Positions 56,696 to 64,000 of a DNA stretch of 64,000 nucleotides are shown here, in pieces; position 1 is the first letter of the stretch; each line of letters begins with the position of its first letter. The stretch is from NCBI GenBank assembly GCA_035345875.1, contig DAORDH010000026.1, positions 1-64,000 of the forward strand, in the 5' to 3' direction. Origin of the DNA: UBA2033 sp035345875. GTDB taxonomy: Bacteria > Spirochaetota > Leptospiria > Leptospirales > Leptospiraceae. Below the pieces are notes generated by a model. That model did no database searches. It was given only the letters and a program-made list of their open reading frames with translations, and was not told where the DNA came from. The translations under genes were made by a program, and so were the position numbers.

Positions 56696-57747
56696 AATTG
56701 TTGGCTCAAAAATTTCATTTAGAATTAAATCAGAAAATTGAAGAATATCTAGAGCAGTTTCCGAACCGAGAGAAAGCAAATAAGACTATGATTGTAAAAA
56801 TAGTAATCTTTCTAGCACTTTGGTTTTTCTCGATAGGTTTGCTTTATTTTTTAAGAGGTGGGTATTTATTTTACATTGGAACTTATTTACTCATTGGATT
56901 TACAACTGTTTTAGTGATAGCGAATATCGGTCATGATGCTTCTCATGGAAATATCAGTCCTATTTCAATCATAAATAAAATATTATCTTTTACTTTAAAT
57001 CTATCTGGAAGTCATTTTTCTTCTTGGAGACTAAAACATGATGAAGGACATCATAAATATACAAATATTCAAACACAAGATCCAGATATAGATACAGGTC
57101 CTATACTTCGACTCTCTCCATTTATTCAATGGAGATGGATTCATCGATATCAGTTCATTTATATTTTTTTGATTTATCCACTTCTTTCTCTTTTATTGAT
57201 TTTATTTGCCGATTTTAAAGTTGTGATTGTGAATCAAAGAATTCAAAGAAATAAAAAGATAGGTTTAATCGTTGAGATGATTCTGAGTAAAGTATTTTAT
57301 ATATTTTATATGCTTGGAATTCCAATTTATTTTTCAGAGGTTGGGGCTCTTCCTGTTCTCACTGGATTTATTTTTATGCATTTTATTTTGGGAATTTTGC
57401 TTGCAGTTGTATTTTTACCTTCTCATTTTAATTCTAATTCTGAATTTTATGAAAATGCAAAATTGGCTTATAATGAAAATTCTTGGTCAATTCACCAAAT
57501 TAAAACGACAGTAGATATAGAATCTAAAAATTATCTTTTTCAATTTTTCTTTGGAGCATTAAATTTAAATGTATTGCATCATATAAAGCCTCGTATTTGC
57601 CATACTCATTTATTTTATTTGCAAAGTGTTTTAGAAGAGTTGTGTAAAAAATATAAATTAAACTATATACAACTTAGTTTAAAAGATGCTTTGATAGGAC
57701 ATTATAAACATGTTAGAGCGATGGGAAGAGATTCGAGGGTTGGTTAG
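56692..57747 (+). CDS. Membrane fatty-acid desaturase
   Basis: The 351-residue product has four or so membrane segments and the three His boxes of the acyl-lipid desaturase family: HDASH (81-85), HDEGHH (116-121) and HHIKPRICHTH (about 288-298). These bind a diiron centre. It starts at a TTG overlapping the previous stop. Desaturation of a lipid or polyketide-like chain made in the same cluster is likely. Its last bases overlap the next ORF. Confidence 0.9.
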   Translation: MKLLAQKFHLELNQKIEEYLEQFPNREKANKTMIVKIVIFLALWFFSIGLLYFLRGGYLFYIGTYLLIGFTTVLVIANIGHDASHGNISPISIINKILSFTLNLSGSHFSSWRLKHDEGHHKYTNIQTQDPDIDTGPILRLSPFIQWRWIHRYQFIYIFLIYPLLSLLLILFADFKVVIVNQRIQRNKKIGLIVEMILSKVFYIFYMLGIPIYFSEVGALPVLTGFIFMHFILGILLAVVFLPSHFNSNSEFYENAKLAYNENSWSIHQIKTTVDIESKNYLFQFFFGALNLNVLHHIKPRICHTHLFYLQSVLEELCKKYKLNYIQLSLKDALIGHYKHVRAMGRDSRVG

Positions 57748-58555
57748 TATTCTTCTTCCGTTTCACAATGAAGGGAAATATATAAAACTTGCCATAGATT
57801 CTGTATTAAATCAGGATTATAAAAATTTTGAGTTGATTTGTATAGACGATTCTTCCACAGACAATAGCAGATTAATTCTAGAAGAATATCAAAAGGTAGA
57901 GAATCGAATTCATATCTATCAAAATCCTCAGCAATTAGGTATTGCCTTATCCTTAAATAAAGGAATTCATTTTGCAAGAGGAGAATTCATTGCTAGAATA
58001 GATGGAGATGATATTTGGATGGATCAATCTAAACTTTTAAAACAAATAGAATTTCTAAATAAAAATAAAGATCATGTAGTAGTTGGGACATCTTGCAGAA
58101 TTATAGATCGGTCGAATAACGTGATAGGATTTTTGAAACAGACTCAGAAAAATGAGGAGATTGAAAGAAAAATATTTTTTAGAAATCCATTTATTCATTC
58201 AACTGTCTGCTTTCGGAAATCAGCTCTAAGGGAGGTAGGTCTTTATGATCCCAAAGTTTTACATGCAGAAGATTACGATTTATGGCTTAGAATGAAAAAA
58301 ATTGGAAAGTTCTCGAATTTAGAGGAATACATTACGGATTATAGAATTCATAGAAATAGTATTTCTTTCATAAATCAAAAAAGACAATCGCTATCGGTAA
58401 TCTACTTACAATGGAAATATAGAAACCGATTTCCAAAATTTTGGTTAGGTATTTTTATCCAGATTTTACTTTTGTTTTTTCCGACTTTTTTATTTCTATA
58501 TCTTCTGGAATTCAAATCTGGGTTTAATAATGAAAAAAATAAAACTAGGAAATAA
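57710..58555 (+). CDS. Family 2 glycosyltransferase
   Basis: The 281-residue product shows the GT-A nucleotide-sugar domain: VSILLPFHNEGKYIKLAIDS, VLNQDYKNFELICIDDSSTD and the metal-binding RIDGDDIWM, then HAEDYDLWLRMK. A single hydrophobic C-terminal segment anchors it in the membrane. The ATG at 57710 overlaps the desaturase gene by 38 bp; a TTG at 57740 is also possible. It belongs to the same cluster. Confidence 0.88.
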   Translation: MLERWEEIRGLVSILLPFHNEGKYIKLAIDSVLNQDYKNFELICIDDSSTDNSRLILEEYQKVENRIHIYQNPQQLGIALSLNKGIHFARGEFIARIDGDDIWMDQSKLLKQIEFLNKNKDHVVVGTSCRIIDRSNNVIGFLKQTQKNEEIERKIFFRNPFIHSTVCFRKSALREVGLYDPKVLHAEDYDLWLRMKKIGKFSNLEEYITDYRIHRNSISFINQKRQSLSVIYLQWKYRNRFPKFWLGIFIQILLLFFPTFLFLYLLEFKSGFNNEKNKTRK

Positions 58556-59291
58556 AGAACTTCCCGTTTTAGGTCTTGGTCTATCGGGAATTTTACCGAG
58601 AGTAATTCAAAAAAATAACACTCCATTTAAAGAGTCGATAGTAAATGCGCTCAGTATTGGGTATAGATTTTTAGATACAGCAGAAATTTATGGATTTGGT
58701 GAATCCGAAAAATTAACGGGAGAAGCTCTCTATCAATCAGAAGTTCCAAGAGAAAAAATTACTCTATCAACAAAAGTTTGGTTTATAAATCTGAGTAGGA
58801 AACGTTTGCAAAAATCTTGTGAGATGAGTTTGCGCAGATTGAAAACAGATTATATAGATATTTATTCCATTCATTGGCCAAATCCATTGATATCCTTGGA
58901 TGAAACGATTGAAGTGCTGGATAGATTCATTTCCTCAGGAAAAATACGTTATGTAGGTATTTGCAATGCAAAGACTGAGTATATAAATAAAGTAAATCAA
59001 TCCCTTCTAGGAAAAGTATTAACAGTTCAATTCCCGTTGAATTATATAGATAGAAAAGAAGAAGATAAAATTATTTTTTTAAAGGAAAGAAATATTTTCC
59101 CTGTCGCCTATTCTCCACTTAAGAGTGGAATGATTCAAAAAAATAAAATGTTAAAAAAATTGGGCGTAGAGATCAATCGAAGTCCGGAAGAGATTGCTTT
59201 GCAATGGTTAAAGGAAAAAGAAATATCTATTTTGATTCGCTCTCTGAGTAGAAAACATCTGATCGATAATTTTAAGTTGTTGAATGGATGA
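58530..59291 (+). CDS. Aldo/keto reductase
   Basis: The 253-residue product has the catalytic tetrad Asp49, Tyr54, Lys82 and His115 (LDTAEIYG, LSTKVW, SIHWPNP), so it should reduce a carbonyl with NADPH. It is slightly short: the last C-terminal turn of the barrel and the substrate loop are missing or reduced after IRSLSRKHLIDNF. It overlaps the GT2 gene by 26 bp and closes the cluster. Confidence 0.88.
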   Translation: MKKIKLGNKELPVLGLGLSGILPRVIQKNNTPFKESIVNALSIGYRFLDTAEIYGFGESEKLTGEALYQSEVPREKITLSTKVWFINLSRKRLQKSCEMSLRRLKTDYIDIYSIHWPNPLISLDETIEVLDRFISSGKIRYVGICNAKTEYINKVNQSLLGKVLTVQFPLNYIDRKEEDKIIFLKERNIFPVAYSPLKSGMIQKNKMLKKLGVEINRSPEEIALQWLKEKEISILIRSLSRKHLIDNFKLLNG

Positions 59292-59546
59292 AGTTTTCAA
59301 TCCATTTTGGTTCTAAGAGCTTTGAGTGATTCGAAAGACCTAAGATTTGAGATATGATAAATATCAGTATTAGGTGTTTTTAATTTTTACAAAACAGGCT
59401 TGCAATCTTTACCTTTAATTGCTTTATTTTGTTTGAATAGCTATACCAAATGCTCCTTAAATAAAATCCTTTGGGAAATTACTTTTGTTATTTGGTTTAT
59501 ACTTGAGTTATTGTAAAAATATAGAAATAAATTTAATGAGGTAAAG

Positions 59547-61040
59547 ATGAATCCTTATATTCAATCTAAAGTAATGACTGCGGAAGATGTGGCAAATAGA
59601 ATGCCTATCCAGGGAACGATAGCTACTAGTGGGTTTACGCCTGCTGGTTATCCAAAAGTAATTCCAAAGGCATATGCCGCTAGAATTGAAAAAGAAAAAC
59701 AAGCAGGAAAAAATCCTTGGTTTAATTTATACACAGGTGCTTCTACTGGGGAAGAGTTAGATGGTGTATTGGGTAGAACTGGCTGTATGAAAAAGCGTCT
59801 ACCTTTCCAGTCTACTCCAGATGTTCGAAATCGAATTAATGCAGGAGAAATAGACTTTGTAGACATGCACTTGAGTCACGTAGCTCATTACATACGAGAT
59901 GGAATTTTAGAACCAATTGACGTAGCTATTGTGGAAGCGGTAGATGTATCGTCTGACGGTCGGATCTGGCTCACAACTTCTTCTGGAATGAGTAGAACCT
60001 ATCTCCATCATGCAAAGGAAATTTATATTGAATTAAATTCGAATCATCCAATAGAATTAAAAGGATTTCATGATCTGACAGCACCAGAGCAACCTCCTCA
60101 TGGTAGAGCGCTTCATATCAGCCGAGTGGATGATAGAATTGGTAGACCTTATGTAGTTGTGGATCCAGAAAAAATCAAGGGAATCGTTCTTACTAATTTA
60201 GAAGATCATTCTGGAGATTTTAAAGCACCGGATGCAAATAGCGTTTTAATTGCACAACATATTCTAGAATTTATTTTATTTGAAATCAAAAAGAATAGAA
60301 TTCCAAAAGAATATCTTCCTTTTCAATCTGGAGTAGGGAATGTGGCTAACGCAGTGTTATCCTGCATTGCAAAAGATTCAAGGTTCCATGAAATTGAAAT
60401 GTGGACGGAGGTTTTACAAGACTCTATCTTTGATATTTTAGAAGTCGGAAAATTACGTTGTGCTTCTACTTCTGCACTCACATTTTCAAAAGCAGGTCAT
60501 CAAAAATTTTTAGATGATATCACTGAGCTTAAATATAAGTTCATCATTCGTCCTCAAGAGATTTCGAATCATCCAGCTCTTGTGAGAAGTCTTGGTATCA
60601 TTGCAATGAATACAGCACTAGAAGCAGATATTTATGGAAACGTAAATTCTACTCATGTTACTGGAACAGGAATGATGAACGGAATTGGAGGAAGTGGGGA
60701 TTTTGCGCGTAACGCCTATGTTTCAATTTTCATGGCTCCATCAGTTGCAAAAGGAGGAGCAATTTCTGCCTTTGTTCCAATGGTATCACACGTAGATCAT
60801 ACAGAGCATGATACACAGATCATTGTTTCCGAACAAGGACTTGCGGATATTCGTGGTTTGGCTCCAAGAAAGAGAGCAGAAGTGATCATAGAAAAATGTG
60901 TTCACCCATCTTATAAAGATGCAATGCGCGAATACCTGAGAGATTCTTTTGCAACTGCTAAAACAAAACATACTCCGCATGATCTCAAAAAAGCATTCAA
61001 CTGGCATATAAAACTTTTAGAGACTGGAAGTATGAAGTAA
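59547..61040 (+). CDS. Acetyl-CoA hydrolase / succinyl-CoA:acetate CoA-transferase family protein
   Basis: The 497-residue product matches class I CoA transferases of the Ach1/SCACT type: catalytic Glu288 in EMWTEVLQD, SGVGNVANAV and GIGGSGDFARNAYVS. It moves CoA between acetate, succinate or propionate, typical in fatty-acid users such as Leptospira. GAGG precedes the ATG. The gene stands alone and has a strong terminator. Confidence 0.92.
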   Translation: MNPYIQSKVMTAEDVANRMPIQGTIATSGFTPAGYPKVIPKAYAARIEKEKQAGKNPWFNLYTGASTGEELDGVLGRTGCMKKRLPFQSTPDVRNRINAGEIDFVDMHLSHVAHYIRDGILEPIDVAIVEAVDVSSDGRIWLTTSSGMSRTYLHHAKEIYIELNSNHPIELKGFHDLTAPEQPPHGRALHISRVDDRIGRPYVVVDPEKIKGIVLTNLEDHSGDFKAPDANSVLIAQHILEFILFEIKKNRIPKEYLPFQSGVGNVANAVLSCIAKDSRFHEIEMWTEVLQDSIFDILEVGKLRCASTSALTFSKAGHQKFLDDITELKYKFIIRPQEISNHPALVRSLGIIAMNTALEADIYGNVNSTHVTGTGMMNGIGGSGDFARNAYVSIFMAPSVAKGGAISAFVPMVSHVDHTEHDTQIIVSEQGLADIRGLAPRKRAEVIIEKCVHPSYKDAMREYLRDSFATAKTKHTPHDLKKAFNWHIKLLETGSMK

Positions 61041-61098
61041 AGATTATATAAAAGAAGTAATAACTTTCAAGTTAAACTATTTTATATTCAAGAAGAAT

Positions 61099-61150
61099 AG
61101 AGGCTACTTAAGATTTTCCTTTTGTAGCCTCTTTTTCTTTTTTCTATATG
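61099..61150 (+). terminator. Rho-independent terminator of the CoA-transferase gene
   Basis: AGAGGCTAC (61099-61107) pairs with GTAGCCTCT (61124-61132) over a 16-base loop, followed by a long T-rich run. It lies 58 bp past the stop. Confidence 0.93.
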
Positions 61151-61210
61151 ATACCGATTTTCATTTATTAAATTCTTGACCCTTTCTAGATTGCGCCTAT
61201 GCTTTAGTGC

Positions 61211-62812
61211 ATGAATTATAAATTAAAACTTTTTTATATTCTATTTCTAATAATAAATCTCTTCGCTGAGTCTTGTAATATTGGTAAAGGGCTTGCCAAT
61301 CAAAATTTTATATCTTACCTAGTTCGATTGAGGGATGGAAATGAGGCAATTGGGAATAATCCCGCACCTCCAAATCCAGCAACTAGTTTGAATGTAGTTG
61401 GTATTACTCCCATAAATAATTCTATCAACTATACAATTGGAACTCCAATTACAATTTTATTTAATAAACCGATTGATTTATCTTCCTTAACAATCATTGG
61501 AACAAATGGTCCCTGTGGATCTAACGTTCAAATCTCTACTGATAATTTCGCAACTTGTCTTGGGGGAACAGTTACACTTTCTCCTGATTCACTTGCTGCG
61601 AATATCACTCTCACAATTCCTCTTTGTGTGGAAACAACCTACACAATCCAAGTCAAAGTTACTTCGGCAGTAAAAGATACCACTGGAATTACACTTGCAT
61701 CGACTTATACAAGTAGCACATCTTTTCAAACACAGCCTGCCTTTGTAAAGGTGGGGGTCTCCGGTGGAACAAATACTGTCAGTGCGTTAGCTTATTCCTG
61801 TAACTTTCTTTTTGTAGGAGGAAATTTTACTACACTTGGAGCTTCTAGTAGAAACAATTTAGGCGTGATTGATTTGGTAACTGGAAATGAATCGAGTGTA
61901 AATATGGGAACAAATGGAGCCGTGACAGCTCTATTAGCTTATAATGGACTTATTTATATTGGCGGAAGTTTTACGAATGCTGGTGGACAACCTAGAAACA
62001 ATGGGGCGGCTATCGATCCAAGAACAGGTGCTGCCACTCCTTGGAATCCAAATGCTAGTGGTCAAATCAATGCAATTGTTCAAAATGGAACGACTGCTTA
62101 TGTAGGAGGGGCATTTACTACCATAGGAGGGCAGGCTAGAAATCGAATTGCAGAGATAGATTTAAATACTGGAAACGCAACTGCTTGGAATCCAAATGCA
62201 AATACTGCAACGATCAATGCAATTGCTTACGATGCAACTAACGTATATTTAGGAGGAAGTTTTACTTCTATAACTATTGGGGGACAAACTTTTACTCATC
62301 TTGCGGCGGTTGATAGGACAACAGGGAATGGGCTGGCTGGTTGGTGTGGGACAGCCACTACATTTCCAGTGAATGCATTATTACTAACAGGTGGTGTTCT
62401 CTTTGTCGGTGGTGCCTTCGGTGGAAATCTATGCAACCTTGTTATTTATAATTTTGGTGGACTAGTGCCTTCAACTGCGGCTAATGGTGGATATCCGATG
62501 GGAGGGGGAACTGGTGCAGGGAATGCGGTAAAAGCCTTTTCTGTTTACGGAAATAATTTATATGTAGGTGGAATTTTTTCTGGTGCGGGTTCTTTTTTTA
62601 GTAATGTAAGAAACTATCTCGGATCTACAAGTCTCAGTGGGGTAATTAATTCATGGGACCCAAATGCTGCTGGAGGTTCGAATGGTGTTACGGCAATGGT
62701 TGTAATAGGCTCCGGAATTGTTGTTGCTGGAGATTTTACTACTATCAACGGTGGCACTGCTAAGAATCGTTTAGCATTTGTAGATACAAATACAGGAGCA
62801 CTCCGACCTTAA
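61211..62812 (+). CDS. Beta-propeller lipoprotein with Ig-like domain
   Basis: The 533-residue product has a lipobox LFAESC (Cys22). An SbsA/Big_5-type Ig domain follows (about 60-175; GITPINNSINYTIGTPI, LFNKPID). From about 180 there are six or so repeats of roughly 45 residues with the pattern GG.FT..GGQ.RN, ID..TG and WNPN, as in delta-60/kelch-like propellers. It is surface or periplasmic, with unknown ligand. No partner gene is adjacent. Confidence 0.83.
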   Translation: MNYKLKLFYILFLIINLFAESCNIGKGLANQNFISYLVRLRDGNEAIGNNPAPPNPATSLNVVGITPINNSINYTIGTPITILFNKPIDLSSLTIIGTNGPCGSNVQISTDNFATCLGGTVTLSPDSLAANITLTIPLCVETTYTIQVKVTSAVKDTTGITLASTYTSSTSFQTQPAFVKVGVSGGTNTVSALAYSCNFLFVGGNFTTLGASSRNNLGVIDLVTGNESSVNMGTNGAVTALLAYNGLIYIGGSFTNAGGQPRNNGAAIDPRTGAATPWNPNASGQINAIVQNGTTAYVGGAFTTIGGQARNRIAEIDLNTGNATAWNPNANTATINAIAYDATNVYLGGSFTSITIGGQTFTHLAAVDRTTGNGLAGWCGTATTFPVNALLLTGGVLFVGGAFGGNLCNLVIYNFGGLVPSTAANGGYPMGGGTGAGNAVKAFSVYGNNLYVGGIFSGAGSFFSNVRNYLGSTSLSGVINSWDPNAAGGSNGVTAMVVIGSGIVVAGDFTTINGGTAKNRLAFVDTNTGALRP

Positions 62813-63221
62813 AATCCATTTTGTTTTTAGTTTGAATTTTTATCCTTTTTGTTTGGAATGTATTTAACGTGAGTTATGTCTAAGATTTTTAACCCCGGAT
62901 GAACACGGATAAACACTGATAGGTTTTAATTGTCTTCATTTTTATTAGTGTCCTCAGTGTTTGCTCATTCGACTTGCCTCAGAGTGAGTCTGTGGTAATA
63001 TTTCATTAACTTTACTGAACTGACGTTATTTAAAAGGAAACGTTGCTGGGGTTGTGTACGAACAAGATTTTCACCACGAAGTGCACGAAGGCCACGAAGA
63101 AAAGTTGAAAATTTCCTAGGAATTTTTGACCTTCGCGATCTTCGTGCTCTTCGTGGTTAGATTTTTTTAAGTTTTTACACAATCCTACAATTACGACTAA
63201 CGTATGTAAAAGGAGAAACCA
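62813..63221. other. Non-coding stretch with dispersed-repeat sequences
   Basis: There is no gene in this 409-bp gap. It contains a stretch of the type GGATGAACACGGATAAACAC (62895-62914), similar in style to DNA near 5350, and the large CACGAAG inverted repeat at 63074-63156. Short ORFs across the repeat (reading NHEEHEDREG) are artefacts of it. Confidence 0.6.
63074..63156. repeat. Large CACGAAG-type inverted repeat
   Basis: CCACGAAG, GCACGAAG and CACGAAG on the left (63074-63099) pair with CTTCGCG, CTTCGTGC and CTTCGTGG on the right (63131-63156) around an AT-rich core, forming one long hairpin. A T run follows at 63161-63168. A partial copy lies at 2054-2123. Confidence 0.7.
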
Positions 63222-63845
63222 TTGAGCCAAAAAAGATTTTTAAATATAATATTTTTTGTATCCATTTTGTCGTTTGCAAATTGTGGATACAATCGAATCC
63301 AAGAATTAGATGAAGAAGTAAATGCGAATATGGCAGAGATTTTAAATCAATACAAGAGACGTGCGGATTTAATTCCAGGTCTTGTAAAGATTGTAGAGGG
63401 CTATGCAAGTCATGAAAAAGAAGTGCTTGTAGAAATTACGAAAGCAAGAAGCAGTGTGGGAGGTTTACAAGCAACTCCAGAAGCATTGAAAGATCCAGAA
63501 GCTTTCAAAAATTTTCAAGATGCCCAGAACTCACTAGGTTCTGCACTCCAAAGACTTCTTGTGGTTACGGAGCGTTATCCGGATCTAAAAGCAAATGAAG
63601 GCTTTAGGGATTTACAAGCACAGCTAGAAGGAACTGAAAATAGAATCGCAGTTGCAAGAGGACGTTATATCAAAGCAGTCCAAGAATACAATACAACAAT
63701 TCGTAAATTTCCAACTGTATTAACTGCAAAAGCATTTGGATATGAACCAAAGTCTTCCTTTACCGTTGAAAATGAAGGGGATATCAAAAATCTTCCTTCT
63801 AATATTACGACTCCTCCGCCAATGGACTTTGGCACCAAAAAATAA
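63222..63845 (+). CDS. lemA: LemA-family lipoprotein
   Basis: The TTG start at 63222 is supported by AGGAG about seven bases upstream and by the signal peptide ending FANC (Cys21). The 207-residue product shows the LemA helical bundle with YNRIQELDEEVNANMAEI, KRRADLIPGLVKIVEGYASH and the C-terminal YIKAVQEYNTTIRKFP and NLPSNI-like end. LemA proteins sit in the membrane or envelope; function is unclear, but they often precede TPM-domain genes, which would be past the window edge. Confidence 0.93.
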   Translation: MSQKRFLNIIFFVSILSFANCGYNRIQELDEEVNANMAEILNQYKRRADLIPGLVKIVEGYASHEKEVLVEITKARSSVGGLQATPEALKDPEAFKNFQDAQNSLGSALQRLLVVTERYPDLKANEGFRDLQAQLEGTENRIAVARGRYIKAVQEYNTTIRKFPTVLTAKAFGYEPKSSFTVENEGDIKNLPSNITTPPPMDFGTKK

Positions 63846-63948
63846 TCTGAATCGGTTCGATTGCAAATATAGAATCAGAATTTATTTTTTGTAAACAGTG
63901 ATTCGATCGGGTAATACATTTACAGATTCGAATGATAGAACTTTTTCT

Positions 63949-63987
63949 CCCTGCGCTTTGTCTTAAATGCAATCGCAGGGCTTTTTT
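63949..63987 (+). terminator. Candidate bidirectional terminator after lemA
   Basis: CCCTGCG (63949-63955) pairs with CGCAGGG (63974-63980), followed by CTTTTTTC. A-rich DNA before the stem allows it to work on the other strand as well. Confidence 0.65.
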
Positions 63988-64000
63988 CTTTTCTAATTCA

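Noticed and set aside
63030..63230. Short minus-strand ORF across the CACGAAG repeat
   Set aside because: Its NHEEHEDREG-like translation is an artefact of the repeat, and it has no start signal.
63846..64000. Possible C-terminus of a minus-strand gene near the right edge
   Set aside because: A protein-like stretch (EKVLSFESVNVLPDRI) is seen, but an in-frame stop lies just upstream and it would need a frameshift inside the hairpin; too little sequence to support.

Overview
The window is AT-rich DNA (roughly one third G+C by eye) and most resembles a spirochaete of the Leptospiraceae. Reasons: many short lipoproteins with loose spirochaetal lipoboxes (FSNC, FSHC, FIDC), a FecR-type secreted protein, an MBOAT/DUF1574-like pair, a YY...C-type small lipoprotein, and a very large set of 7TMR-DISM receptors joined to kinases, cyclases and SpoIIE phosphatases. 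I found no rRNA, tRNA, CRISPR array, intact insertion sequence or prophage.

Layout. 1-8259 is mostly minus-strand: a truncated M20 peptidase, a DUF4143 ATPase whose N-terminus is cut by an in-frame TGA, a VIT/vWA/TPR/DUF2135 surface protein, two lipoproteins, and an ADP-ribosyltransferase-fold protein with a small overlapping partner. 8640-14315 is plus-strand housekeeping: queG, mutY, a UbiD-family decarboxylase and a chemotaxis receptor. A nonsense-broken gene follows at 14463-14861.

The most interesting region is 15068-22971. It encodes a photoactive yellow protein (PYP, 15494-15862) between two small unrecognised helical genes. About 4 kb on is an aromatic ammonia-lyase with the His-Leu selectivity pair of tyrosine ammonia-lyase (20068-21618), and convergent with it an adenylate-forming CoA ligase (21604-22971). 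Together these could form a complete p-coumaroyl photoreceptor system: Tyr to p-coumarate, to p-coumaroyl-CoA, to the Cys66 thioester of PYP. A thioredoxin-TPR protein, HisE and an O-acyltransferase pair lie in between.

23077-51181 is a signalling island. It has a membrane histidine kinase, pckG, two paralogous DISM-SpoIIE-TPR phosphatases, and a five-gene minus-strand operon (39006 to 29250) whose genes overlap end to start. That operon encodes kinase, CheY-like receiver, DISM kinase, DISM-GAF-adenylate cyclase and DISM kinase; the middle kinase lacks its phospho-acceptor His. A FecR protein, a type II GAPDH-like dehydrogenase, a TVP38/disulfide-reductase fusion with a DUF547 gene, and further PAS kinases and receivers follow.

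51158-64000 holds a class II CPD photolyase, a lipoprotein and an ankyrin protein. Next is a five-gene plus-strand cluster (two glycosyltransferases, haem-oxygenase-like enzyme, fatty-acid desaturase, aldo/keto reductase) that looks biosynthetic. The window ends with an acetyl/succinyl-CoA transferase, a beta-propeller lipoprotein and lemA. All functions are read from motifs by eye; no database search was run.
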